A stretch of 64,000 nt of DNA, taken from the NCBI GenBank assembly GCA_905221615.1, contig CAJNDT010000488.1, positions 1 to 64,000 of the forward strand, in the 5' to 3' direction. Source of the DNA: Symbiodinium sp. CCMP2592 (lineage: Eukaryota > Sar > Dinophyceae > Suessiales > Symbiodiniaceae). Positions 12,181-21,120 of the stretch are shown in pieces (the first letter of the stretch is position 1; the number at the start of each line of letters is the position of its first letter). Under the pieces are notes generated by a model. It ran no database searches, was not told the DNA's origin, and saw only the letters and a list, made by a program, of their open reading frames with translations. Position numbers and translations under genes: made by a program.

Positions 12181-12615
12181 GGGCCCCTGGAAGGTTCAAA
12201 GAAAGACTCACTTTTAGGATGTAGGGTTTAGGGCCCTATGTGGGCTGAGGGTAGGTGGGGTAACCCTTACCGAAAGTCCGTATGTGAGGTTATCCTTAAG
12301 CCTGCCTTCCCTCATCCCGCTTTTTGAGGCCCCAGAAGTGTATGCTGCTCTGCAGGGTTTTGTAGGGGCTTCATGAGAAATTAGGATTAGAAACCCTAAA
12401 GCCTAACAGCCCTAAATCTAAACCTGCTTGAGGCGTTGGGGCTTTAATGGGCTCCAAAGGTTTATGCTTCGAAAGGTCTGAAAAAGGTTTAAGATTGAGG
12501 GCTGCCCAGCGTGGTTTAGGGTTAAGGGTATAATATAGGAGCCTTCTATATAATAATCAAACGGGTTTTGAGGCTCATTCTACTATAACTAAAAAAGTAT
12601 AGATTGTTCTTAAGT

Positions 12616-12790
12616 GTTAATGCCCCTATATCTAGGTTCTGGCTTCAACAGGTTCAAGAAGGATAGACCTCCAGCGGATCGAGATCTGCACAAAGCTCAG
12701 GTTGCAAACGAATGTCAGGCCCTGGGTTTTCGGATAATGTAGGGGCTTTGATAATTGGAACAGGGTTTCGGGCTCCTTTATAGAGTTATA
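12616..12790. mobile_element. Foldback family G, broken copy
   Basis: TTAATGCCCCTATAT at the left and GTAGGGGCTTTGATAATTGG at the right are opposed G-type ends separated by about 100 bases of other sequence. A disrupted copy or two separate ends. Confidence 0.4.
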
Positions 12791-12840
12791 ATGAGGAACC
12801 GCCAAATAGTATAGGCAATTTTTTACTTTTTCTACAGCAA

Positions 12841-13116
12841 TTAGAGGCTTCGGGCGCACTTAGAGTTAAAGGCATCCAAGGATGAAGGCTTGAGCGAAAG
12901 GATTGGTCTGGGATGCAGGGCTTCGCCTTCATAGTTTAACCGCGTCGCCGGCAAAGTGAGCACGATGTGTCCAGATGTCGCCCTCACCCGTTGCACCGCC
13001 ACAGATACAATCGTCAACCCGCAGGACATCAACTGAGCTTCCGTGACTTGGAGCTCCTTTTGCCTGATCGGTTGGGGGCCATCGGGCTTCTCCACTTGGC
13101 GGTTTAGGATCCCCAC
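12841..13116 (-). CDS. Probable exon, hypothetical protein
   Basis: The minus frame reads NRQVEKPDGPQPIRQKELQ, VTEAQLMSCGLTIVSVAVQR and VRATSGHIVLTLPATRLNY. By hand count about two thirds of its third codon positions are G or C, against about half in the overlapping minus frame, which favours this one. No domain recognised. The C-terminal part of the frame (after NYEGEALHP) may be intronic. Confidence 0.35.
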   Translation of the reverse strand: MGILNRQVEKPDGPQPIRQKELQVTEAQLMSCGLTIVSVAVQRVRATSGHIVLTLPATRLNYEGEALHPRPILSLKPSSLDAFNSKCARSL

Positions 13117-13149
13117 TATCCAACGTTTTGGGTTATAAGGTTCAGCACA

Positions 13150-13760
13150 CGCGCTGAGCGCGAGGCCTTCTGGCTTTTGTAGTCGGTCGAGGGTTGTTTC
13201 GCCGCCGGAGGCATGTGGCCCTATGGCCTCGTGACTTTATGCATCGCTGTCTACACTTTCCACGAATGCATTCGTCGTCCCGACTGTCATTCGAAGCTTC
13301 GCGCCGCATTCTGTAGCGCTTCTCACAAGTTCTTCCCAAGCATGCCTCGATTTGCCGCGTCTACAGCGAACGCACAGGGCCTAAAAGGCTTGGCTGCAGA
13401 CATCGGAGCAGTCTCTGAATACGTTGAACCTCGGTCCTTTCTGGCCCAAGTGCCTTCGAACGTTTGCAGTCTTGAGCTGAACCTCCACAACGGCATGTGC
13501 TCCGATAATAAAGCATTCGAGTATACACTTGCGTGTCAGTGATCTGAACTCGCTGGATTCCCCTACTTGGCGGCCCACGCAGGTACCAAAATGTTTGGAC
13601 GCAACGGGCTCCAACCTGTGCTACCTGTTTCCGCATTCGGACCCACAGCTTGTTCTCGTATTCTACTGTTCTTGGTGTGGGTTGGTCGAGCCGAGGCACG
13701 TGTAGGTTGGGCTTCAAAGCAAAGGCATGCTGCCGACACACAATCCCTCCGAAGCCCAGT
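13150..13760 (-). CDS. Coding-like region, frame uncertain
   Basis: Both strands are largely open. The minus frame with AWEELVRSATECGAKLRMTV and GTTNAFVESVDSDA (near 13240-13350), and another with GAHAVVEVQLKTANVRRHLG (near 13400-13500), look most like real protein. The plus strand also has a 109-codon frame. I take this as likely one or two exons of a minus-strand gene, possibly the same as 12841-13116, but cannot fix the splicing. Confidence 0.25.
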
Positions 13761-13799
13761 GCGCGTAGCTTGTGGCGGATGCAGCCTTCTGCGTCAAAC

Positions 13800-14410
13800 C
13801 TGTTAAAATTCTAAAACCCTCTAATCCTCCCGCCCAGAGGCCACTAAATACTTTAAGTGTCGGTCATCTGCTCCTCAAAACAGTACTTTCAAAGGTGCGC
13901 GGTCCGTCAGCCTTGTAACTCCTCACCAGTCCGGTGCTGACCCGATAAAACAATGTTCCACGCATTTGCATCTTGCTCCTGCTGCACCTTTCGTGTACCA
14001 CGAACCTTGCTGTGTTGTGTTGAGTGATGTTTGCATCTGTACCCCTAAAACACAGAAACCGATGCGACTGTAGACAATGTGGCCTTGGGGTGGGGTTTTA
14101 GATTCCGCGCGAGGCGCCGTGGACGACCCCCTTTAATCGAGGCGCGGCGCTTCAGTTCACAAGCCCTAAACCCCTAAACCCTAAACCCTATTTAAATGCC
14201 AGCCTCCATCCAGGGACCGGCCCTGGAGCCAGGACAGCATCATGCCTCCCTGCCTCAGGAACGCTGCCAGAAGCGATGTTATCAAGGGGTCCTTTTAAGG
14301 GCCCCTTTAGGGGTTCCTTTGTTTCCTGCAAGAAGTTCCTTCAAACAGGGGTTCCGGTATGGGGCTCAGGGTTAAGGCTTTAAGGTTTCGGTTTGAAGGT
14401 TAAGGATTTG
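13800..14410. other. No supported gene
   Basis: Unique sequence with short CCCTAAA tracts (about 14160-14190). No frame or RNA stood out. Confidence 0.3.
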
Positions 14411-14526
14411 GGTTGGAAACCTTAATAGAGGGGCCTTAAGAATTACCTGTACTATTCTGGGGGGGTTTCCATTTGATAGTTATTGTAGAATGAGCCCCAA
14501 AACCCTGTTATAGTAATTAAGGCTAG
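14411..14526. mobile_element. Foldback family G
   Basis: Left side ACCTTAATAGAGGGGCCTTA, right side CCAAAACCCTGTTATAGTAATTAAGG. The ends are imperfect complements, with GGGGGGGTTTCC in the core. Confidence 0.5.
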
Positions 14527-14700
14527 AGTTTAGTTTTTACTATCAGGGTCGAGGGTTTAGGGCTTCAGGGCTCAGGGCTCGGCCTAGGTTTTAGGGCTGG
14601 AAGAGGGTTTAGGGTATTGATGCAGGTTGAGGGTTTAAGGGATTGGGCTTCGGGCTTTGGGGTTTTATGGTTGAGGGTTAGGGGCGACGAAGGGCTTTCA
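14527..14700. repeat. Degenerate telomere-like tract
   Basis: GGGTTTAGGG and GGGCTTCAGGGCTCAGGG type words in loose succession. Confidence 0.6.
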
Positions 14701-14865
14701 TACTCCAACAGGTTTGAAACCTGAAAACTAGAAGAACACACCAAGAAATCACAAACACAAAACCGAAACCATGCTACCGGTAACCCCACGCCCAAGGCTA
14801 AAGCCCAGAATTATCCAGAATTCTTGATTGCTGACGCATAGGTACTTCTGCCACCATAAGGGAGT

Positions 14866-15108
14866 GTGTACGCACTCATAGCATGTCCATGCGTAATGCA
14901 AGTGTCGGTGCAGTCAGTTGTCAACCTCCGTCTAACCATCCAGAGGTGGAGGGTGACCAGGTTATGTGTTGCCGGATATGAGATAAGGTTTCGGAACGAG
15001 ATCGCTGAGGATAGCGAACTAAAGCTTTGGGCCAAGGATCACCTTCCGCAGACTCAAGAGGCTGCATCCCAAGCATTTTGCGTGTTGAGGGAAGCCATAA
15101 ACCCGTAA
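14866..15108 (+). CDS. Probable exon, hypothetical protein
   Basis: The plus frame contains VSVQSVVNLRLTIQRWRVTR, LCVAGYEIRFRNEIAEDSEL and KLWAKDHLPQTQEAASQAF: charged, helical and free of repeat words. The first ATG in frame is at 14896; the true exon start may be earlier. It ends shortly before telomere-like DNA. Family not recognised. Confidence 0.4.
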   Translation: MYALIACPCVMQVSVQSVVNLRLTIQRWRVTRLCVAGYEIRFRNEIAEDSELKLWAKDHLPQTQEAASQAFCVLREAINP

Positions 15109-15180
15109 ACCCCAAAAGCTGAACACCTAAACCCTGGAAGCCTGAAATTCCAGTTTCTTCTAAACGTAATCTCGTAAAAT

Positions 15181-15282
15181 GGGAGTTTCCGAACATTAGG
15201 GATACCTTATTGTGAGGTCCTTATACTAAGGATCCTACTATTTAGGGTACTGTATTAGGGTCTCTTATTTTCGAAAACTCCC
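15181..15282. mobile_element. Foldback family C
   Basis: Starts GGGAGTTTCCGAACATTAGG and ends with its near-complement CTTATTTTCGAAAACTCCC. The core has GGATCCTACTATTTAGGGTA, shared with other family C copies. Confidence 0.75.
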
Positions 15283-15463
15283 AACCCTTTAAGCCCTAAC
15301 CCCCTAAAGCCCTAAACCCTAACCCTTAACCCCTAAACCCTATAGATCCCTTATGGAGCCCTTTAAAGGAGCCCCTCTAGCTCCCAAACAAGGCGAAGAC
15401 GGAGACGGCGAGCTCTTCCCCTTCGCTTGAAGAAGTCGCTCCTGACGTCCGGGTTGAGGAGTT

Positions 15464-15668
15464 TAGGGTTGCGGGGTTTAGGGTTTAGGGCTTTAAGGTT
15501 TAGGGTTTTAAAGTTTAGGGTTTTAAGGTTTAGGGTTTAGGGTTCCAAGGTTTAGGGTTTTAAGGTTTAGGGTTTAGGGTTTTAAGGTTTAGGGTCTGGG
15601 GCTTTAAGGTTTAGGGTTTAGGGTTTTAAGGTTTAGGGTTTTAAGGCTGAGGGTTTAGGGTTTAGTTT
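15464..15668 (+). repeat. Telomere-derived 14-mer array
   Basis: About fourteen units of TTTAAGGTTTAGGG with some plain TTTAGGG units between: a higher-order repeat derived from the telomere word. Confidence 0.85.
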
Positions 15669-15770
15669 TTTTTTGAGCTCCTTTTTGATGCCTGCAACCC
15701 GGGTTTTGCTACATCAAGGCCCCATGGGCCAGGAGACAGGGCCAACACTACAGGCCCTGGCAAACACCTT

Positions 15771-16073
15771 TCAGCAACCAGCCTCCCTGTCATCTTCACG
15801 ACCCCTTGCTTGATCTGACCCTGTTGCCTCTTCCAGGTGAACCTCGAACCCTTCAGCAGCCGCTGCTCTCGTGCCCGGATCGCCCCCTGTCATCTCCACA
15901 ATCCCCAAGAGGTCCAGACAGCTCACCTCATCCTGGCTCATGTAGACGAGGTACTGGGCCTCAAACAACTCAAGCAGCTCCTTGCCGTACCGCGTAACGA
16001 CTTGTGCAGAGGGCAGCGCATTCTGCATCCACTCCGAATACAGACGTCCATAGTCAATCATGGTCAAGTCCAC
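15771..16073 (-). CDS. Probable exon or small gene, hypothetical protein
   Basis: A 100-codon minus frame; the first ATG in frame is at 16061 and the frame runs on upstream into GTGGACTTG, so it may begin at a splice site. It reads MIDYGRLYSEWMQNALPSAQ, VVTRYGKELLELFEAQYLVY and MSQDEVSCLDLLGIVEMTGG, then an acidic, charged tail ending before TGA. The composition is clearly that of a soluble helical protein. No family recognised. It sits between two telomere-like arrays (15464-15668 and 16073-16225), so neither flank offers a neighbouring exon. Confidence 0.5.
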   Translation of the reverse strand: MDLTMIDYGRLYSEWMQNALPSAQVVTRYGKELLELFEAQYLVYMSQDEVSCLDLLGIVEMTGGDPGTRAAAAEGFEVHLEEATGSDQARGREDDREAGC

Positions 16074-16225
16074 CGGTTTAGGGTCTAAGGTTTAGGGTTT
16101 TAATGGTCAGGGTTTCAAGGTTTATGGGTTGAGGGTTTTAAGGTTTAGGGTTTGGGGCTTTAAGGTTTTGGGTTTTAAGGTTTAGGGTTTAGAGGTTTAA
16201 GGTTGAGGAGTTCAGGGTTGTATAA
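16074..16225 (+). repeat. Telomere-derived 14-mer array
   Basis: The same TTTAAGGTTTAGGG type as 15464-15668, continuing on the other side of the exon. Confidence 0.8.
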
Positions 16226-16231
16226 ATGTAT

Positions 16232-16275
16232 AGGAACCTGAATAAGAAACCTTGGGCATTTACTAGGGTTCGATA
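16232..16275 (+). mobile_element. Foldback family E, single arm
   Basis: AGGAACCTGAATAAGAAACC TTGGGC..., matching the left end of the element at 16320. No opposing arm. Confidence 0.6.
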
Positions 16276-16319
16276 AGGGTTCCTTTAAAGGGTACTATAA
16301 GGCTTTTGGGGGGTTTGAT

Positions 16320-16530
16320 GCAGGAACCTGATTAAGAAACCTTGGGCCTTTATTAGGGTTCCTTACGTGAATGCTACTATTTTGGGGGTAAAAGGCCCAG
16401 GGTTTCTTAATCAGGTAGTTGTCAAAATTAAGGTCCCTTTTTGGGTACCCTAAATAATAGGTGCCGTATTATAATAGGCACCCTCAAAGGGACCCTAATT
16501 TTGACAACCACCCAATCAGGTTCCTACATT
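16320..16530. mobile_element. Foldback family E, interrupted by family B
   Basis: Left arm AGGAACCTGATTAAGAAACC TTGGGCCTTTA; right arm AAAGGCCCAGGGTTTCTTAATCAGG, broken by a family B insertion (16413-16514) and then resuming as AATCAGGTTCCT. The uninterrupted left arm predicts CTTAATCAGGTTCCT at the break, so AATCA(GG) has been duplicated around the insertion. Confidence 0.8.
16413..16514. mobile_element. Foldback family B, nested in family E
   Basis: Ends GGTAGTTGTCAAAATTAAGG and CCTAATTTTGACAACCACCC. The core TACCCTAAATAATAGG...CCGTATTATAATAGG is shared with the copy at 62396. Flanked by the duplicated AATCA(GG). Confidence 0.85.
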
Positions 16531-16555
16531 AGGGGTTTGCGGCTATGCAGTCCCG

Positions 16556-16785
16556 GGTTTCGGGATGAGGTGTTTAATGTTTAGGGTTTCGGGTTTTAGG
16601 AATTTAGGGTTAAGGGTTTAGGTGTTTAGGGTTTTAGGAATCTAGGGTTTAGGGTAGAGGTGTTTAGGATTTTAGGAATTTAGGGATAAGGGTTGAGGTG
16701 TTTAGGGTTTTAGGAATTTAGGGTTAAGGGTTTAGGTGTTTAGGGTTTTAGGAATTTAGAGTTAAGGGTTTAGGTGTTTAGGGCT
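16556..16785 (+). repeat. Telomere-derived tandem repeat, about 38-bp unit
   Basis: Five to six units of the form GTTTAGGGTTTTAGGAATTTAGGGTTAAGG, split here as GTGTTTAGGGTTTTAGGAAT + TTAGGGTTAAGGGTTTAG. Confidence 0.8.
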
Positions 16786-16861
16786 CTGCGCCCAAAAACC
16801 TTCAAGGGCCTATAACTGCCATTCTGAGAATAACAAAAGGGTTGCTGGCTGGATGGATACT

Positions 16862-16959
16862 GTTGATGATATAAATCCTGCATGACCTTAAGGACCCTAA
16901 ACTATGGGAATTATGGTATATTCCTTATTATGGGTAATGCAGGATTTATATCATCAACC
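16862..16959. mobile_element. Foldback family H
   Basis: Ends TTGATGATATAAATCCTGCA and TGCAGGATTTATATCATCAA are perfect complements. The core ACTATGGGAATTATGGTATA recurs at 39460-39500 and 41390-41410. Confidence 0.8.
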
Positions 16960-17159
16960 GTACTATAGCAAATGGGTTTAGCATAGGGGCCTTCGGGGTA
17001 TGCTATCGTATTATGCCTTATAACAAGGACCCCAAGGAGGAATGCGATTTGTATGCGTTGAGGCTTCTTTTATTGAGCCCTAAACCCCGAGCGTGTCATC
17101 GAACTGAGCCTGAGATTCTAAGCGCTCAAAGCTCCAAAAATTTCTCCGCCCTAAACCCG

Positions 17160-17265
17160 AAGCCCTGCAACCTACCCTAAACCCTAAACCTTAACCCGAA
17201 ACCCTAAAGCCCTAAAGCCTAAAACCCTAAAGCCCTAAACCCTAAAACCCTAAACCCCTAATTCC
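17160..17265. repeat. Interstitial telomere-like tract (CCCTAAA)n
   Basis: CCCTAAACCCTAAACC and CCCTAAAGCCCTAAA units; orientation opposite to the arrays at 15.5-16.8 kb. Confidence 0.8.
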
Positions 17266-17330
17266 GCTTCCTCTACAAGGAAAGTTTCGACATGACAAGA
17301 GCTGCTCAAGCCTTGATAGCAACCGCAGTG

Positions 17331-17509
17331 CCCAGAGACTCCAAAATCCATGAATTACGGAATATCCCCTACGGCTTCCTTAAAGGGCTCTGTAAGGGGA
17401 TCTATAAGGGTTCTATAGGGGATTCAGGAATGTACCTGCAGTTATAGTAGGACTCATAACATGAATCTAAGGGATATCCCTCAATCACGGGATATTTGAG
17501 TCTCTGGGT
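17331..17509. mobile_element. Foldback family J with enlarged core
   Basis: Ends CCCAGAGACTCCAAAATCC and CACGGGATATTTGAGTCTCTGGG. The core carries an AAAGGG...ATCTATAAGGGTTC segment and a second GAATATCCC/GGGATATCC pair. Confidence 0.7.
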
Positions 17510-18580
17510 GTACGATGCTACAACAATGAACGCGACTCCCGGACACTGGGTTCACGTAGATTTTGATGGAACAAGGCGATGAACCCAAACGGCCGATCCA
17601 ACACACTCATGCAGAGACTTGAACCCGGAACCCCATGTTCAACGGCCCCACACCATCCTAAACCTTTCCTGTGAACAGAGCGATGACGATTCACGAACAC
17701 TAGTTCAACACAAGTGTGTCATATACTCTTTAGTATCTTCTAGTTTCTTACGGAGTATATGATACAGTATCTTAAATTATATTGTAGCATTGGCAAATCT
17801 CAGCAGAAGCTCATGCTTCCTGGATGGAAGCAACACTATCAGCGTGGTTCTTGCACCAAGACGGTTGAGGAGTCTCCCCTAGATGAAGGACACCCTAAGC
17901 CCTAAACCCTACACCCTAAACCCCATAGGACCAAGCAATACTGACCAAATACTCCACAGGCTACCGAAATCAAAGATCGCAGGATGGGTTTTAGTCTTTC
18001 CAGTTGTCATCGCTCTTTCTCACTGCTGATGCTGCTAGCGATAATGATGATGTCGATGATGAGTCTTGAGATGCTAGCTAGTAGTGGTAACGATGATGAC
18101 GATGAACACTTTTGAGATGCTAAACTTTAAAAACGTGTTAAATGTTTCAGGGCCGGAAGATAGCGAACATCTAGAGTATGGCCATCGATAGTCCGAACAA
18201 GGCATCTAGTCTCAGTCGTCCATGTACATCACACCCAAAACGGAACATAGCCCGGCTAGTGAACCCCAAATCCCCAACGGCTGAGAGCTGCACCAGATGG
18301 TGCATCTTCGGCGCAGTGAAGTTTGGAAACCAAGCCTTTCTCGGCTGGTGAGGCTTTCGACTTCTGACAACGGGACACGACCCCGCGCCTCAACTGGGAA
18401 TGCACAGGGCATGAAGAACTCAAATTCAGTGCTTGATCCTTTTGAGGGTGCTGGGTTTAGGAAGTTCGGAGATCATCGTGATACAAATCAAACCAATCAC
18501 CTTTCAGTATGGTCACGTAGCATCGACCCCTGGTAAGCCCGAAGGGTCGGGGAACTCATTTCCTGGGGTATATGCATTGG
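17510..18580. other. No supported gene; GATGAT-rich patch
   Basis: A (GATGATGAT)-like, (GATGCTA)-like stretch lies at about 18030-18115. A plus frame at about 18297-18420 is open but I cannot support it. Confidence 0.3.
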
Positions 18581-18588
18581 TCATAAAC

Positions 18589-18840
18589 TTAAAGTGATCG
18601 CGTTTTCGGTGCCATAGGGCAAAAGTATATGCTGCATGGGTACATGCAATTTTGGGGAAACCTGCTATTTTTGTTCTCTTGTTGGCGTACGTTTCGTACA
18701 CCAGGACCATGAACCAGGGCTTCGTCCGCATTGTTAGAGCAGTTGTTCATGGGTGCCGTGAAGCCACCTACATGCAGGCTTTGAAAGAACTCGTGAATCT
18801 GTTCAGGTTCGAAAGGCTCCATGTCCCGGATCATTGGCAC
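18589..18840 (-). CDS. Possible exon, hypothetical protein
   Basis: The minus frame reads PMIRDMEPFEPEQIHEFFQS then LHVGGFTAPMNNCSNNADEA and LVHGPGVRNVRQQ. It looks real, but the plus strand over the same DNA also has a plausible frame (ATYMQALKELVNLFRFERLH), so the strand is not settled. No family recognised. Confidence 0.3.
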   Translation of the reverse strand: MPMIRDMEPFEPEQIHEFFQSLHVGGFTAPMNNCSNNADEALVHGPGVRNVRQQENKNSRFPQNCMYPCSIYFCPMAPKTRSL

Positions 18841-19682
18841 GCTATACCGCTGGTTTCAAAGGACCGTAGCAGCAACTTAGTAGAAATGAGGCATCAGTCC
18901 CAGAGCAACTCTCCAAGGCAGTAGTCCCGTCCCCCTCACCCCCATAACCCTGAACCCCAAACCCGAAACCCACACGCACATGAGCGACAGTCGAATCCTT
19001 CATGTTACGAAGTAAGTCTACCAGGGGCTGGAAGGTGAACAGTTGTAGAAATCATGGAAAACTGTAGTAAACATTGGCTGTTTGACACTCTTGTCGTCTT
19101 CCTGCTGAGCTGTTGCTGCAACGAAATATACATGTTTACTTTCTCCTTCAAGACTTGTTCTGGTTGTCGGTAGAAGAACACTTAGTTACCGCAAACCTAT
19201 AATACTCTACAATCTGACAATGTTGCTAACCTCCGTGCCCCGAGCACACCGGACTGCTGCCTTCGCTGCGTCTAAACCCATGGAATCGGACCTTCATGCT
19301 CCGTGTGGAAGGCTGGGCGGCCCCCGAAAAAGAGAGTTTCTCTTTTGAAGAAATGTGGGTCCAAAGTTCAAGGCTCGTTCACGATGTGGTGTTCTGAGTT
19401 TAGAGTAAAGCAATTACAGGATGGAGATTATGGCAAGGGGTCCGATGTTGGGAACATGTCTACTTGCAGCCTGAACCTAATCATGAATTTGTTTGCCTGG
19501 ATCCGGTGTGCTGCTGGGTTGCGGGTGATATTTCAGGGTCTTGTGTGGTTCAAGGTCCAGGGAGCAACATTGCCGGTGAAACGTGACTATAGATAAGCCT
19601 GTAACATGAAGTAGGGGTGAATGTTGAAGAGAATTCGTATAGAGCAAGTTTGACACTGATCATGTCCGACTGAACATCCTGA

Positions 19683-19980
19683 ATGGCAAAGGGCTTGTGC
19701 AAAGTCGCCATCGACATCATCGCCCTCTTCGGCGTCATCGTCATCATCAACATCCTGTGGTTGTCTGTTCAGCATCACCATCATCATAATCATGACCATC
19801 TTCATCGTCATCATTGGCAGCATGGTCGCCACGTTGACCATCACCGGCAACGCCATCAGCATCAACGCGGCAACCATGACTCTGAAAACAGCGAACTGTT
19901 ACATCAAGTTTGGTATGGCTGCGGCCGCGCTACAATTCATGTGGCTGCATCTGGTGCTGTTAGCAATACAAAACCATTGA
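19683..19980 (+). other. ATC-trinucleotide-rich region with open frames
   Basis: CATCATCATC-type DNA creates a His-rich frame and an Ile/Thr-rich hydrophobic frame on the plus strand and a Met/Asp-rich one on the minus strand. These frames are probably driven by the trinucleotide; a coding function cannot be excluded for 19850-19980. Confidence 0.4.
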
Positions 19981-20117
19981 TGGACGGCGGGATCCTTGAT
20001 GCACAAACGACCCAGATCCACATTATGATGCTTTAGGCCTGTGCTCTTGCTTTGGTCCTGTGTGAAGCCCGAATGAGGGGTTTGGGGTCAAGGGTTTGGG
20101 TTAGTTACCTGTTATAA

Positions 20118-20310
20118 TAGTTGCCTGGGAGAAAGCCACACGCCTTTGCATTCAATCCTTTCCGCGCCTGTTCTCTTGGCCATCGCGGCGCTTCACGTAG
20201 AAGCGGCGAGTAGTTTGCAAAGCCTGCAAACTCATTGCTTTGAGAATTGTCAGGGGCCGCATGGGAAGTTTTAGCATCAAGCTGCCGAAGCGTCGTCCGA
20301 GGCCCTTGGA
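20118..20310 (-). CDS. Probable exon, hypothetical protein
   Basis: The minus frame contains RTTLRQLDAKTSHAAPDNSQ, SNEFAGFANYSPLLREAPRW and PREQARKGLNAKACGFLPGN, then YYNR. The acceptor TTTCCAAG|GG fits the dinoflagellate AG|G rule, and the donor is TATAACAG|GTAACT. No telomere-like words inside. It lies 0.8 kb downstream, on the same strand, of the UBL-ankyrin gene; it could be a 3' exon of that locus or the next gene of a same-strand cluster. Confidence 0.42.
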
Positions 20311-20440
20311 AACCTAAACCCAAAACTCTAAACCGTACGTAAACCCTACCTATACTCCTTAAAACCTAACCCGGGTAAGACGACGACATCCTCGAAGCGG
20401 TTGGTTGGGTCACTGCCTTCTTTCCAGCACCAGTTGGGGT

Positions 20441-20713
20441 TTAGGGTTCTTCGTTCAAAGCATGAAGGCCAGTACCTGTCAAATCGAAGCTAAGAGTCCG
20501 AGCACACTGAAGCTTCAAAGATAAATCCAAACCCCAAACCAACAACAAATCTACCTCCAGGCATTCAAACACACCATAACCATCAAACCCTAAACTCAGT
20601 GTACCAAGACGTTCTAGAGCCGAGAGCTTTGCAACGACCATGGTCACGAACAAAGGGTTTGTGCTAATCCTTCCTGAAACCTCAACCTGAACCCAAACCC
20701 TGACCGTAACCAC
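20441..20713 (-). CDS. Possible exon, hypothetical protein
   Basis: The minus frame includes SGRISTNPLFVTMVVAKLSA, LERLGTLSLGFDGYGVFECL and EVDLLLVWGLDLSL. The middle is protein-like, but the two ends run into telomere-like words (TTTGGGTTCAGG), so the exon, if real, is shorter than the open frame. Same strand as 20118-20310 and 20933-21945. Confidence 0.28.
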   Translation of the reverse strand: MVTVRVWVQVEVSGRISTNPLFVTMVVAKLSALERLGTLSLGFDGYGVFECLEVDLLLVWGLDLSLKLQCARTLSFDLTGTGLHALNEEP

Positions 20714-20744
20714 TCGAAAGCCTAGAGCTCATATAAATCCCCTT

Positions 20745-21110
20745 CTAGATCTCCTTATAGTAGCCCTTATAGATCCCTTTAAAGGACCCCCCCCCCACTC
20801 TAGTCCGACCTGGGAGTCTGGACCCATGTTGAAGCTGCAAGATCCGCACGTTGACCATCTTAAAGCCACGAACTGAAAAAGGTTCTTCTCCCTCCAGCAG
20901 ATGACCCATCGGAACAGAGCTTCGCAAGAACATCATCTGTCGAAAGAGGCATTTTCTGTGTCAAACACCGCGGCTGGGCATTCCCACGGTGCAGTAAGGT
21001 CGACATGGAACTTCGGGTGGCCGTCATGTGCAGCAGCCCAATGATAAGCTCCGGGAAACGCTATCAGCTCCCAGGGGATGAAACAAGCTTCAAACTTCAA
21101 CGATTGGTGC
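20745..21110 (-). CDS. Probable exon(s), hypothetical protein, just 3' of the UBL-ankyrin gene
   Basis: A minus frame from about 21110 to a TGA at 20933-20935 contains SLKFEACFIPWELIAFPGAY, HWAAAHDGHPKFHVDLTAPW and ECPAAVFDTENASFDR: acidic, Trp-rich, clearly not random. It has no ATG before it and begins within 20 bases of the ankyrin stop codon, in another frame. After the TGA, other minus frames (MMFLRSSVPMGHLLEGEEPF; DDVLAKLCSDGSSAGGR) remain protein-like down to about 20800, so a small intron or a frameshift near 20935 is likely. Function unknown. Confidence 0.4.
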
Positions 21111-21120
21111 GACTCAGTCG

